Shown here one piece after another: positions 31,089 through 43,422 of a stretch of 64,000 nt of DNA; the stretch's first letter is position 1, and the number at the start of each line of letters is the position of its first letter. The notes under the pieces were generated by a model. It worked only from the letters and a program-made list of their open reading frames with translations, did no database searches and was not told where the DNA came from. The stretch is from assembly GCA_946482005.1 (NCBI GenBank), contig CAMLPV010000007.1, forward strand, positions 1 through 64,000, written 5' to 3'. The stretch is from an uncultured Gilliamella sp. (GTDB taxonomy: Bacteria > Pseudomonadota > Gammaproteobacteria > Enterobacterales > Orbaceae). A program made the position numbers and the translations under genes.

Positions 31089-31853
31089 TTATTTGCTAGC
31101 TTTGCCTTTTTCGACATAACTCATGTCGCCTAATGATTCAACAATAAATTTGCCATCATCAGTATAACGAATTTTTGTTACGCTAGCGTTACCAAGTCCG
31201 CCAGTGATTGGTTTGTCCATCATCTCTTCAACCATCGCCATGATTGCCATGCCGTGTGAAACAACTAATACATTACCACCACCTTTTTCTTGTGCTGACT
31301 TAGCAATCGCTTTTAGTGATGCTTGCATACGAGTTTTAACAGCATTGTAATCCTCAGCTTCCCCCGATTTTTCAACCGCTTTTATAGCATCCATCATTTT
31401 TTTAAGGGTGACTTTACCTTTAGCTAAATCAGCCATTAAGGCTTTGTCAGATTCATAACCTAAGTGTTGTGCTGCAGGATTCCACATGTTTGGATCTAGA
31501 TCACCTTCATAATCACCAAAACATGTTTCACGTAATCCTTCCATTTCGTTGATGCTCAATTTGGTTTCACCTTTAGATTCAAGAACGATGCGTGCAGTTT
31601 GTCTTGCACGACCTAAATCACTTGAGTATACCGAAATAAAGTCGATACCTTTTAAGCCACGACCCAGTTGTTCTGCCACTTCAATACCCGGTTTGGTTAG
31701 TGGGGTGTCTGACCATCCTTGAGCACGATGTACGTTATTGAACATGGTTTTACCGTGACGAGTAAAATAGATATTTACATCGGCAGCAAATGATTGTGCA
31801 ATTGACGCTGTAAGAATAGCGGTTAAGCCAATAAGTTTAATAAGTTTTTTCAT
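31089..31853 (-). CDS. Exported histidine phosphatase (phosphoglycerate-mutase fold)
   Basis: 254 residues with a clear signal peptide (core LIKLIGLTAILTASIAQSFA). The catalytic motif is FTRHGKTMFN near the mature start, followed by YSSDLGRARQTA, ETCFGDYEGD and the second His in VVSHGMAIMA, all as in the branch 1 histidine phosphatases. Being exported, it probably acts on phosphate esters in the periplasm. It follows the porin gene by 12 bases, so both depend on the antitermination switch at 33253-33330. It is a paralogue of the lipoprotein phosphatase at 33398. The substrate is unknown. Confidence 0.88.
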   Translation of the reverse strand: MKKLIKLIGLTAILTASIAQSFAADVNIYFTRHGKTMFNNVHRAQGWSDTPLTKPGIEVAEQLGRGLKGIDFISVYSSDLGRARQTARIVLESKGETKLSINEMEGLRETCFGDYEGDLDPNMWNPAAQHLGYESDKALMADLAKGKVTLKKMMDAIKAVEKSGEAEDYNAVKTRMQASLKAIAKSAQEKGGGNVLVVSHGMAIMAMVEEMMDKPITGGLGNASVTKIRYTDDGKFIVESLGDMSYVEKGKASK

Positions 31854-31865
31854 AGTTTCGTCCTT

Positions 31866-33221
31866 TTATAACAAGTTGAATCGATAATCAATAACGGTTT
31901 CTGCTGATAATGTTGGTGAACGTTGAGCTTTACCGTCTCTTAATTTAGGGGTAACGTCTTTACTGCTCATGGTTTTATAAGACCAACCGTAACCAAATTT
32001 TGACAAAATCGAAAGGTTTTTAAATGTGCCACTGGTTGGTTTAAAGATGTTAAACACATTGATTTCGCCATTTTTTAAGGTTTCGTGTTTATAGTTAAAT
32101 TCTCCATAGTTTAGATACAAACCTGTGGTGTTATCTTTAAAAAAGTCGTAACCTAATACGCTGGATAATACGATTTCACCATCGCGCATATAGTCAGCTC
32201 CGGCTGCAGCCATACCGTTGTAGCGACCACGATTATTTTTACCTAAATGACGCCCATAAAAACCGATAGCCCCTTTACGGTTAGCGTCGGTATAAGCAAT
32301 ACCGAATTTGGCACTCCAGTCAGCTTCTTTCCATTCAACATCGGCTGCATAATGCCACGCTGAATCATCAAAATCACGCACATTGGCTTTCATTTTGTCA
32401 TGATTTTTAAGAGCAGTACTGCCATAGATTTGTGAGCCAAAGGTTAGTTTTTCCACCGGTTTATAAGAAAACTCAATCGCATGACGTTTAATATAATCTT
32501 TTGCTACACCATAAGAGTAGTCAAGTTTAATTACTTTATCGTTATAAGCAATTTCAGCAGTTTTGATATTATCAATAACATGCTTTCTATCTAAGCTATA
32601 AAAATGCACTTTTTTAGCCGATTCACGAGGTAAAGTACTATCTATATAAGCTAGCGATAACGCCAAATTAGAGTATTTAAATGTTCCACTATAACCGAGA
32701 TAACTGTTACGGGTTAAATGTTGCGATGAACTAATTACCCCCATGTCTTTTAAACTATGCCAACCAGCTTTACCATTAAAATTGATATCTTTATTACCAA
32801 GTTTGACTTTAGCATAACGTTGCGTAAATTTGTTAAAACCGTGAGCATTGTGTTTATCTGCTTTTTTGCCATCGTTATAAAGTAAGTTACGAGTAGCAAA
32901 GTAATCACTGGCACCAAGTTTGATGACATTGTCATATGTAAAGTCGAATCCGAGCATATCAAACAAATAACCAGATTTATAATTAAATGTGAGTGCTTGA
33001 CCCCATGCACTGTGAACTTCTTTAGGTTGGGATGCGTTTTCCTTTAAATACTTCCAATGGTTACGTGTTGAGAATTCAAATTTGCTATCTTTAAAAAAGT
33101 TTTGATCTAAAAAACTTTTATCTGAAAAACCTTTTTCTGCATTCGCCGAATTTGAATCTGCAGCTATCGCCACAAAGCATATAAAGTTAAGTACTGCTAA
33201 TGAAAGATATTTTATTTTCAT
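31866..33221 (-). CDS. OprD/ChiP-type outer-membrane porin
   Basis: 451 residues. A signal peptide (cut near IAADS) precedes a barrel with many alternating strands and a C-terminal stretch VIDYRFNLL. Features such as FKDSKFEFSTRNHWKYL, LGFDFTYDNVIKLGASDYF and YNYGYGW-like strands fit the OprD/chitoporin group that admits small sugars or oligosaccharides. It is the first gene after a LicT-type RAT/terminator, so its expression is likely tied to beta-glucoside supply. It may be the outer-membrane door for the sugars taken up by the nearby BglF. Family call by fold pattern; the substrate is inferred. Confidence 0.75.
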   Translation of the reverse strand: MKIKYLSLAVLNFICFVAIAADSNSANAEKGFSDKSFLDQNFFKDSKFEFSTRNHWKYLKENASQPKEVHSAWGQALTFNYKSGYLFDMLGFDFTYDNVIKLGASDYFATRNLLYNDGKKADKHNAHGFNKFTQRYAKVKLGNKDINFNGKAGWHSLKDMGVISSSQHLTRNSYLGYSGTFKYSNLALSLAYIDSTLPRESAKKVHFYSLDRKHVIDNIKTAEIAYNDKVIKLDYSYGVAKDYIKRHAIEFSYKPVEKLTFGSQIYGSTALKNHDKMKANVRDFDDSAWHYAADVEWKEADWSAKFGIAYTDANRKGAIGFYGRHLGKNNRGRYNGMAAAGADYMRDGEIVLSSVLGYDFFKDNTTGLYLNYGEFNYKHETLKNGEINVFNIFKPTSGTFKNLSILSKFGYGWSYKTMSSKDVTPKLRDGKAQRSPTLSAETVIDYRFNLL

Positions 33222-33252
33222 TGTTATTTCCTATCCTTTAAAAAAATTCTCC

Positions 33253-33330
33253 AAAAAAAAACCTAAATACCACCCAAACAATATTGCTTGAGTTGATATT
33301 TAGGTTTTGCCTGCAAAACAGTAACAATCC
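33253..33330 (-). promoter_or_regulatory. LicT/BglG RAT and overlapping terminator before the porin gene
   Basis: Read on the minus strand, positions 33330-33303 start GGATTGTTACTG and end CAGGCAAAACC, which is close to the RAT consensus of BglG/LicT RNA antiterminators. Its 3' end overlaps the left arm of an 11-bp stem (33297-33307 with 33259-33269) followed by a T-run. This is a regulated terminator: transcription continues only when the antiterminator protein binds RAT. It also lies just after the lipoprotein phosphatase gene, so it controls read-through into the porin. Confidence 0.9.
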
Positions 33331-33397
33331 TATTCGACTAATTCAATTATTTAACTGATTTTATTGTGGTATTAGTTTATTTTTTATATTAAATGAT

Positions 33398-34222
33398 TTA
33401 ATCAATTAATGATGATTTTCCTTGATTGAGGTAGTCCATATTACCAATTTCAACGACATTATATTTACCATTTTGATAAACAATTTTAATTACAGTAGCA
33501 TTGGAAAGTGGTTTATTTTTTTCAGGGTTATCAGTCAAATCTGAAATCATGGCTTGCATTGACATCCCAGATGAAATCACCAATATATTTTTTTGATGTC
33601 GATACTGAGCATTTTTTACAATCATATTCAATGCGTATTGCGTCCGTTGTTTAACACGAGCGAAGTTCTCAGCGTCATGTTTATGGTCACTTTTAGCAAT
33701 AGCGTTGGTAAGTTCTGCTACTGGAATTTGCCCCTGTGCATAGCTTTTATAGAAGGTATCAACCGATTTATAGCCTAGTGTTTTCATCGCTGCCGATACC
33801 ATATTGGCATTGCTACCACCTTCAAATCCGCCATAAAAGACTTCTCTTAACCCCTTTAATTCATTGATTTTGTAATCTTCGACGCCTTTTTGTTTTAACA
33901 ACACTTGCATGGTTTCACGTTGGCGACCGGCATCACTGGTATAATAGGCATCAAATTCGATTTGTTTCTCTTTAAATCCTTCGGCTAAATAGCGAGCGGT
34001 TTTAATTCCTTGGTCGGTTAATGGTGAATCCGCCCAGCCTTGAACTCGATCATAGGTATTAAATAGTGTTTTACCATGTCTAGCAAAATAGATGGTAATT
34101 GTATCGTCACTATTAGCATTAGCAGCCTTACTTGGTTGATGGCTACTACATCCAGTTGAGATTGCTGTTAATACTAGTAAACTGGTGGTGAGTACTGCTT
34201 TAATGGTTTTATTTTTCATCAT
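33398..34222 (-). CDS. Lipoprotein histidine phosphatase (phosphoglycerate-mutase fold)
   Basis: 274 residues with a lipobox (ISTGC, Cys at about 25). The catalytic motif is FARHGKTLFN, then YTSDAGRQRETM, LREVFYGGFEG and the second-His region VISSGMSMQA. In that last block the usual SHGM is SSGM, so the second catalytic His is replaced by Ser, which may weaken or alter the phosphatase. It lies 79 bases after bglA and before the RAT switch of the porin. It is a paralogue of the gene at 31089, where SHGM is intact. It is probably anchored in a membrane facing the periplasm. Confidence 0.86.
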   Translation of the reverse strand: MMKNKTIKAVLTTSLLVLTAISTGCSSHQPSKAANANSDDTITIYFARHGKTLFNTYDRVQGWADSPLTDQGIKTARYLAEGFKEKQIEFDAYYTSDAGRQRETMQVLLKQKGVEDYKINELKGLREVFYGGFEGGSNANMVSAAMKTLGYKSVDTFYKSYAQGQIPVAELTNAIAKSDHKHDAENFARVKQRTQYALNMIVKNAQYRHQKNILVISSGMSMQAMISDLTDNPEKNKPLSNATVIKIVYQNGKYNVVEIGNMDYLNQGKSSLID

Positions 34223-34301
34223 TAGCCCCGTGTGGCATTAAGTTATAGTTATACTGAATAAAGTCACAGGTAAAGGCTCGTAAACCCTACCTGCATCATT
34301 A

Positions 34302-37595
<3,294 letters not shown>

Positions 37596-37613
37596 TTATC
37601 CTTATTTAAGCGC

Positions 37614-37691
37614 AAAAAAAAACCTAAGCCTAGTAATCCTAGGCTTAGGTTTTGCTTGCATCGTTAACATTAACGAATGCAATAACAATCC
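37614..37691 (-). promoter_or_regulatory. LicT/BglG RAT and overlapping terminator before bglF
   Basis: On the minus strand the RAT begins GGATTGTTATTGC (from 37691) and ends GCAAAACC (37655-37648). At 44 nt it is longer than the usual 28-30 nt, because the central stem is extended (TTGCA..TCGTTAA with TTAACGA.TGCAA). It overlaps a perfect 13-bp terminator stem (37639-37651 with 37621-37633, 5-base loop) and a T-run. Binding of the BglG-type protein should block the terminator. Confidence 0.92.
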
Positions 37692-37708
37692 AAAATTTGA
37701 TATTAAAT

Positions 37709-37767
37709 TAGCATAAAATGAGCCAGCTTGTTGATAAGATGTTAGCTATTTTGTGACTTATATCACA
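37709..37767 (-). promoter_or_regulatory. bglF promoter with CRP site
   Basis: TGTGACTTATATCACA (37752-37767) is a perfect TGTGA-N6-TCACA CRP site. On the minus strand a likely -10 TATGCT lies at 37714-37709 with a weak -35 TTATCA 16 bases before it. The CRP centre is then about 58-62 bases before the start, the spacing of class I activation. This gives glucose control in addition to antitermination. Confidence 0.75.
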
Positions 37768-37770
37768 TAA

Positions 37771-38610
37771 TTATTTTTTTAGTTCAGCTCTTAATCGTTC
37801 GATGTGAATTGTTAAGTATAAACTTTCATCGTCAGATAGCGGATGTTGATATTGTTGAATTAAATGTAAATCTATCTGTTTGGTGCAAAAATAGGCTTGT
37901 TCATATTTTTCACGGATAATCTCGTATAATGTGGAATCTTGTTGAACAGGTTTACCTTGGCTTAGAATGCGATGCGCAAAAAACTTTAAATGTGTCACAA
38001 ATCGCTGATAGGAAAGGCTATTTTCGTCATATTCAAACCGAAAATGATACTTAACGATATTTAAAATTTCGCGCATGATTTTGGTCATATTGACGATATT
38101 TGGCATGGTATCATTAAGCTCAGCATTTACAATATGAAACGTAATAAATCCAGCTTCATCTTCATGTAGTTCTACACCGAGACGCTTTTTAATCACATCT
38201 AAAGCATATAGACCAATTTCATACTCTTTAGGATAGAATTTTTTTATCTCCCAAATAAAGTTATTGGGAATATCAAATCCTTGTTTATGCCGTTCTATAG
38301 CAAAATAAATATGATCGGTTAATGAAATATAGATACTATCTTGTAATTTATTGCCTAAAAATTGTTTGGCATGATTGATAATAATATCGGATGTGGTATG
38401 AACCTCGATCGGGATCTCAGAAAGCAGTTCAGCAAATTTTGGCAGTATTTCCTGATTATGCAAAGAAAACTGTTTTTCGATAAGTTTAGGATCGATTAGG
38501 TCACCTTCCCGTTTTTTAAAGCCTACTCCTCGGCCAGTAACAATCAATTCATTTCCTTTGGGATCTAAAGTCACTACAACATTATTATTTAATATTTTAT
38601 GAACTTTCAT
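37771..38610 (-). CDS. bglG: BglG/LicT family transcriptional antiterminator
   Basis: RNA-binding antiterminator controlled by PTS phosphorylation. The N-terminal CAT domain is KVHKILNNNVVVTLDPKGNE with VTGRGVGFKKREGD. Two PRD domains follow, with likely phospho-histidines in EVHTTSDIIINHA, SLTDHIYFAIERH, FITFHIVNAE and LTIHIERL. The open frame begins at 38745, but the family start corresponds to the ATG at 38610, which gives 279 residues. It should bind both RAT sites in this cluster. It precedes bglF, as in bgl operons. Confidence 0.93.
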   Translation of the reverse strand: MKVHKILNNNVVVTLDPKGNELIVTGRGVGFKKREGDLIDPKLIEKQFSLHNQEILPKFAELLSEIPIEVHTTSDIIINHAKQFLGNKLQDSIYISLTDHIYFAIERHKQGFDIPNNFIWEIKKFYPKEYEIGLYALDVIKKRLGVELHEDEAGFITFHIVNAELNDTMPNIVNMTKIMREILNIVKYHFRFEYDENSLSYQRFVTHLKFFAHRILSQGKPVQQDSTLYEIIREKYEQAYFCTKQIDLHLIQQYQHPLSDDESLYLTIHIERLRAELKK

Positions 38611-38752
38611 TAGATTCAGTCTAAATTTTAAGATTGGGTTATTATCTATCGCTGATTGAAAATGGAAAGCAGTAATATAAAAAAATGTGACTGACTTCAT
38701 AATTTTGAAAAAAATAAATTGATTATTCTCAAAAAAAGTCATCAAAAATAGA

Positions 38753-38785
38753 CAAAAAACCCGATAGGCAGGGCATATCGGGTTT
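38753..38785 (-). terminator. Intrinsic terminator after htpG
   Basis: Perfect 10-bp stem AAACCCGATA / TATCGGGTTT (38757-38766 with 38776-38785) followed by a T-run on the minus strand. Confidence 0.9.
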
Positions 38786-38810
38786 AAGATTAGATGAATA
38801 ACTTAATCTA

Positions 38811-40685
38811 TTATTGGGCAAGCAATTTATTCATTGTTTGTATAAATTTGCTTGGATCACTTAACGAACCTTTTTCAGCCAGTAAAGCTTGATCTAATAG
38901 TAACTCGACCCAATCGCCAAATGCGACGTCGTCTTGAGTATCAGCTACACGTTTCACCAGTTGATGATCTGGATTAATTTCAAACGTATATTTGATTTCT
39001 GGCGCTTTTTGTCCTGCAGCAGCAAATAGTTTTGCCATTTGGGTTGACATTTCATCAGCAGCAGTAGTCACTATCGCAGGCGTATCAGTTAACCGATGGG
39101 TTAATTTAACTTCTTTAACTTTGTCGCCTAATACTTTTTTAACACGTTCAATAAATGGTTCAAGCTCTTTTTCAACTTGTTTTTGTTCATCACTATTTTG
39201 ATCGGCTAACTTTTCGATTGATTCGTCAGATTTACTGATAGATTGGAACTGTTTGCCATCAAATTCAGTTAAATTGCTCATCATCCACTCGTCAATACGA
39301 TCAGAAAGCAATAACACCTCAATACCTTTTTTACGGAATAACTCAAGGTGAGGGCTATTTTTCGCTGCACCGTAGCTATCAGCAGTAATATAATAGATCT
39401 TCTCTTGACCTTCTTGCATACGGCTGAGGTAATCTTCTAGCGATACGGTTTGTGCATCACTATCACTCTGCGTGGTTGTAAAGCGTAATAATTTCATAAT
39501 CGCTTCACGATTTGCATAGTCTTCGCCAGTACCTTCTTTTAAGACTAAGCCAAATTCACTCCAAAATTGTTGATATTGTTCTTTATCATCTTTGGCAAGT
39601 TTGTCTAGCATTTGTAAAACACGCTTAGTACATGCATTACGTAGGTTTTGCGTGACTTTGTTATCTTGTAAGATTTCGCGCGATACATTCAATGGTAAAT
39701 CATTTGAATCAATTAGGCCTTTTACAAAACGTAAATAATTCGGCATAAATTGTTCAGCATCGTCCATAATAAATACACGTTGCACATATAGTTTTAAACC
39801 GTGTTTATTATCACGATTCCACATATCCCAAGGTGCTTTAGATGGAATATAAAGCAAACTAGTGTATTCTTGTTTACCTTCAACACGATTGTGACTCCAG
39901 CTTAATGGATCAGCGAAATCATGTGAAATATGTTTATACAACTCTTTATACTCATCATCACTCACTTCTGACTTACTGCGAGTCCAAAGTGCTTGTGCTT
40001 TGTTGACTTTTTCCCACTTAACTTCTTTGCTCTCTTCGTCAGTGGTTTGCACTTCAACGGGTAATGAGATGTGATCAGAATATTTGCTGATAATTGAACG
40101 TAGGCGCCAATCATCTAGAAACTCTTTTTCATCCTCTTTTAAATGTAAAGTGATTTCAGTACCACGGGTTTCTTTTTCTGAATCAGAAATAGTGTATTCA
40201 CCTTCACCGGCTGATTCCCACATTACCGCTTGATCAGCATTTGCTGTAGCAGCACGGGTTTTTACTGTTACCTTATCGGCTACAATAAATGCAGAATAGA
40301 AGCCAACCCCAAATTGACCAATCAATTGACTGTCTTTAGCCTGATCACTACCGATTGATTCTAAGAAGGCTTTAGTACCTGATTTGGCGATCGTCCCTAA
40401 ATTTTCGATGACTTCATCACGTGTCATACCAATACCATTATCAGCAATGGTTAAGGTGCCGGCCTCTTTATTGGTTGAAATACGAACACCAAGCTCAGCA
40501 TCACCCGCATATAAATTTGCATTTTCCAGTGCTTTAAAACGCAGTTTGTCGGCTGCATCAGAAGCGTTTGAAATAAGTTCTCTTAAAAAAATCTCTTTAT
40601 TTGAATATAAAGAATGAATCATTAAATGCAGAATTTGTTTAACTTCGGATTGAAATCCACGCGTTTCAGTTCCTTGCTTACTCAT
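38811..40685 (-). CDS. htpG: Molecular chaperone HtpG (Hsp90)
   Basis: 624-residue cytosolic ATP-dependent chaperone. The GHKL ATPase domain shows [21 protein letters not shown] and [11 protein letters not shown]. The middle and dimerisation domains follow ([24 protein letters not shown]). Full length. A GAGG ribosome site lies about 10 bases before the ATG. A stem-loop region lies in the leader (40717-40757). No convincing heat-shock sigma-32 promoter was found by eye. Confidence 0.97.
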   Translation of the reverse strand: MSKQGTETRGFQSEVKQILHLMIHSLYSNKEIFLRELISNASDAADKLRFKALENANLYAGDAELGVRISTNKEAGTLTIADNGIGMTRDEVIENLGTIAKSGTKAFLESIGSDQAKDSQLIGQFGVGFYSAFIVADKVTVKTRAATANADQAVMWESAGEGEYTISDSEKETRGTEITLHLKEDEKEFLDDWRLRSIISKYSDHISLPVEVQTTDEESKEVKWEKVNKAQALWTRSKSEVSDDEYKELYKHISHDFADPLSWSHNRVEGKQEYTSLLYIPSKAPWDMWNRDNKHGLKLYVQRVFIMDDAEQFMPNYLRFVKGLIDSNDLPLNVSREILQDNKVTQNLRNACTKRVLQMLDKLAKDDKEQYQQFWSEFGLVLKEGTGEDYANREAIMKLLRFTTTQSDSDAQTVSLEDYLSRMQEGQEKIYYITADSYGAAKNSPHLELFRKKGIEVLLLSDRIDEWMMSNLTEFDGKQFQSISKSDESIEKLADQNSDEQKQVEKELEPFIERVKKVLGDKVKEVKLTHRLTDTPAIVTTAADEMSTQMAKLFAAAGQKAPEIKYTFEINPDHQLVKRVADTQDDVAFGDWVELLLDQALLAEKGSLSDPSKFIQTMNKLLAQ

Positions 40686-40716
40686 TGACTAATACCTCAA
40701 CTATATTTAGTAAACT

Positions 40717-40757
40717 CAATTAAAAATCATCGGTAACGATGAGTTAGATTTTAATTG
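40717..40757 (-). other. Dyad in the htpG leader
   Basis: Perfect inner stem TCATCG / CGATGA with a GTAA loop (40727-40742) flanked by outer arms CAATTAAAAAT and ATTTTAATTG (40717-40727 with 40748-40757). It lies 32 bases before the htpG start and does not cover the ribosome site, so a protein site or mRNA stability stem is more likely than a simple thermometer. Confidence 0.45.
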
Positions 40758-40876
40758 ATTAACTTTGACATAATGTTTTGATTAATTGTTGTAATGCAAT
40801 ATGGGAATGAAAAAAGTAATTTCAAGAGACAATATGGTTATAAATAATTGATTGCTGATTTTTTAATTCATCATAC

Positions 40877-40905
40877 AAAAAAAAGCCCTGATAGTTATCA
40901 GGGCT
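40877..40905 (-). terminator. Intrinsic terminator after NSS transporter gene
   Basis: Perfect 10-bp stem AGCCCTGATA / TATCAGGGCT (40884-40893 with 40896-40905) and a T-run on the minus strand. Confidence 0.9.
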
Positions 40906-40921
40906 ACTGTTGATAATTAAA

Positions 40922-42295
40922 TTATCGAGTTTCTGGTAAAAATCCACAAATTAAAATTAGAACCACGGCAACCGGAATAACGACGCGAGTTAACACAGTC
41001 CACACTCCAAACCAGAAGTTGCTTAAGTTAAGTTCTTTACGAATAACTTTTTGATTCATCATCCAAGCACCAAAGATAACGGTACCTAATCCTGTCACAG
41101 GTAACATAATTTTACTGGTTAGATAATCAAGTAGGTCAAAAATACCTTTATCAAATAGTTTAACATCTGCCCATTCATTGAATGATAAAATACAAGCGAT
41201 ACCTAAAGCCCAAATTAAAACACTACTGACAACTGTTGCTGTTTTACGGCCCATTGGAGTTTTTTCTTCTAAAAGCTCTACTGTTGGTTCAAGTAGTGAA
41301 ATTGACGAGGTTAATGCAGCAAAAGTTAGGAAGATAAAGAATAAGCAACCTAAAATCGATCCGGCGGCCATATTACCAAAAGCAATTGGTAAGGTTACAA
41401 AGATAAGACCAGGACCTGAACCCGCTTCTAATCCATTAGCAAATACTAATGGGAAGATAGCCATACCTGATAACATCGCAACGATTACGTCTAAAATGAC
41501 CACAGTGCGAGCTGTAGACAATAAGTTCACATCTTTTCCAAGATAAGAACCATAAGCCATCATAATCCCCATACCTAAAGACAAGCTAAAGAATGCATGA
41601 CCTAAAGCCGCTAAAATTGCTGTGCCATTTAATGCAGACAAGTTTGGTGTGAATAAGAAATCAAATGCTTTGCCAAATGATGATCCACTTACGATTGCCG
41701 CATAAGCAACTAAGATTAACAATAGAAGCCCTAAACCTGGCATCATTACTTTACAAGCACGCTCTAAACCAGCGCCAACACCCATTGCAACAATAATGGT
41801 ATTAGCTGCCATAAATACGGTATGCCAGATTAATAAGCTATTGGTATTACCAAGGAAGCTACTAAAGATTTGACCAGTGGCTTCACCATCTATGCCATTA
41901 AACGTGCCATTAATAGCTAAAAAGATATAATCGGTTGCCCAGCCACCAATTACACTATAAAACGAGAGAATCAAAAATGAGCCAAGTACACCAATGATGC
42001 CAACCCAACGCCATAATTTTGAGCGGCCTTCTGATACTGCAACATCTTCCATGGTATGAATTGGATTTTTTTGTCCGCGACGACCAATTAACCATTCTAA
42101 AACTAAAATAGGCAAGCCAATTACAAACATAAATAGTAAGTAGGTGAGCACAAATGCTGATCCACCCATTTCACCTGCCATATATGGAAATTTCCAAATA
42201 TTACCTAAACCCACAGCAGAACCAGCAGCTGCAAGCATAAATCCCATGCGAGAGCTCCACTGTGAATGACTTTTCTTCATAGTACCTGTACTCAT
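40922..42295 (-). CDS. Sodium-dependent transporter, NSS/SNF family
   Basis: 457-residue inner-membrane symporter with 11-12 hydrophobic segments. The N-terminal motif FMLAAAGSAVGLGNIWKFPY forms the sodium and substrate site in LeuT-fold members. The second conserved part GHAFFSLSLGMGIMMAYGSY matches TM6 of the bacterial group that includes MhsT and YocR. It probably takes up an amino acid (tryptophan, tyrosine or another hydrophobic one is common in relatives). Substrate not determinable. Single-gene unit. Confidence 0.92.
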   Translation of the reverse strand: MSTGTMKKSHSQWSSRMGFMLAAAGSAVGLGNIWKFPYMAGEMGGSAFVLTYLLFMFVIGLPILVLEWLIGRRGQKNPIHTMEDVAVSEGRSKLWRWVGIIGVLGSFLILSFYSVIGGWATDYIFLAINGTFNGIDGEATGQIFSSFLGNTNSLLIWHTVFMAANTIIVAMGVGAGLERACKVMMPGLGLLLLILVAYAAIVSGSSFGKAFDFLFTPNLSALNGTAILAALGHAFFSLSLGMGIMMAYGSYLGKDVNLLSTARTVVILDVIVAMLSGMAIFPLVFANGLEAGSGPGLIFVTLPIAFGNMAAGSILGCLFFIFLTFAALTSSISLLEPTVELLEEKTPMGRKTATVVSSVLIWALGIACILSFNEWADVKLFDKGIFDLLDYLTSKIMLPVTGLGTVIFGAWMMNQKVIRKELNLSNFWFGVWTVLTRVVIPVAVVLILICGFLPETR

Positions 42296-42547
42296 GAATA
42301 TATTTTCCCTTGAGTTTTTTTGATTAAATATTTAATTTCTAGTATCAGCCGTAGCCTAACTATTTTTAGATAAATTAAGCGCTAAATCATGCCATGAATT
42401 AAGTCTATAAACAAGAAGACATTATCATTTATAACGATAGCCAATAAAAAATTAAATCGTTAAAGTGGAGTTGAATGCTGTTTTGAAATGGTTTAGTGTA
42501 AAAAACAAGCAATAAAAATAGAAGAAATCTCTTCTGGGACGATTAAA

Positions 42548-42693
42548 TTTATTCTTTTGCCAACCCTTTTTCGCGGGGGAAAATAAAGATTATAAAAATC
42601 ATATTGTTGAAATTATACTTAAAAAAAGGGGTGGCAAAAGAATAAATGCACTATGTCTTTTGGCAAACAACATTTATAGTATATTGTGTTCAA
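42548..42693 (+). promoter_or_regulatory. CRISPR array 1 leader with 24-bp inverted repeat
   Basis: AT-rich leader directly before the first repeat. It contains an inverted repeat of 24 bases with one mismatch (42548-42571 with 42623-42646), arms 51 bases apart. The last 73 bases (from the A-run at 42621) align without gaps to the leader of array 2, about 70% identical by my count, ending in a shared TTATAGTAT..TGTGTTC block. Confidence 0.75.
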
Positions 42694-42901
42694 GTTCACT
42701 GCCGTGTAGGTAGTTTAGAAATGCACAATCTGCTAGCGCTGGCGTGACAAATTGTTCACTGCCGTGTAGGTAGTTTAGAAAATTAATAAAAGGGATAGAT
42801 ATGTTTAATAACGGTTCACTGCCGTGTAGGTAGTTTAGAAAAAATAGAATCGGGAGGACGGATCCAACCATAAGTTCACTGTCGTAGGCTGAATTATAAA
42901 A
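42694..42901 (+). CRISPR. Type I-F CRISPR array 1 (3 spacers)
   Basis: Three identical 28-bp repeats (start GTTCACTGCCGTGTAGG, end TTTAGAAA) at 42694, 42754 and 42814, and a degenerate last repeat at 42874-42901. Three spacers of exactly 32 bp. Repeat size, spacer size and the GTTCACTGCC start are type I-F. The degenerate copy at the right puts the leader on the left, so transcription is on the plus strand. The Cas6f stem CTGCC/GGTAG keeps pairing through a G-T wobble. No cas gene is in the window. Confidence 0.97.
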
Positions 42902-42997
42902 TTTTTAATAAAAATTATTTATTTCGCGAAAATTGTAAATAATCTATTACCATCAGTAATAGGAATTTAAGGGAGGATGGTATAAAAAACTTATTTT

Positions 42998-43285
42998 ATG
43001 GATGATTTTTGCTCTTTTTTTGTTTTCAGCGATCATGAACTAGCACGTCTTGTTGTATGGACTATAAAAACTCAAACAGATCCTATTACTAAAAAGAAAG
43101 ATGTAGAAATTATGGTTGTGGATTACAGCAAAAAAATAGAAGACGAAAGTGCAGGAATTTTATTTGATTGTAAATCTGTTACTCTTGTATCTTTGTCATT
43201 TGAAGAGCTTCCAAAAGAGAATCAAATAGGTACTTCAACAATAGTTATTCTGACGGTGGATAAAAATAAAAATGTAGAAAGATAA
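42998..43285 (+). CDS. Hypothetical small protein
   Basis: 95-residue open frame between array 1 and ubiG. No signal peptide, membrane segment or known motif. A purine-rich GGGAGG lies about 20 bases before the ATG, too far to be a good ribosome site. The composition (mixed charged and hydrophobic, alternating strands near VEIMVVDYSKK and TSTIVILTVDKN) looks protein-like. Possibly a real small gene or the remainder of a larger one. Function unknown. Confidence 0.4.
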   Translation: MDDFCSFFVFSDHELARLVVWTIKTQTDPITKKKDVEIMVVDYSKKIEDESAGILFDCKSVTLVSLSFEELPKENQIGTSTIVILTVDKNKNVER

Positions 43286-43422
43286 TTATATGAATTTTGA
43301 ATAATTATGATTTTAGTTTCAAAAAAGTTGAGGAACACATTGTTTTAAATCGTCTAATGTTGCTAATCATCAGCTCATCGCATATATTACATAAAATATT
43401 TACGTCTCTAAAAAGAATAGTC

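Noticed and set aside
38611..38745. 45-residue extension of the BglG-type protein
   Set aside because: LicT/BglG proteins begin with the KILNNNVV strand; the extra part is AT-rich and unlike the family.
40686..40800. Sigma-32 heat-shock promoter or RNA thermometer for htpG
   Set aside because: No good CTTGAAA/CCCCAT pair was found, and the leader dyad does not cover the ribosome site.
41178..41546. 122-residue plus-strand frame inside the NSS transporter gene
   Set aside because: It is antisense to a clear membrane transporter and has no recognisable features; a shadow of the real gene.
43297..43422. N-terminal extension of UbiG from a TTG
   Set aside because: The extra 42 residues have no counterpart in the family, and the ATG at 43423 gives the normal N-terminus.
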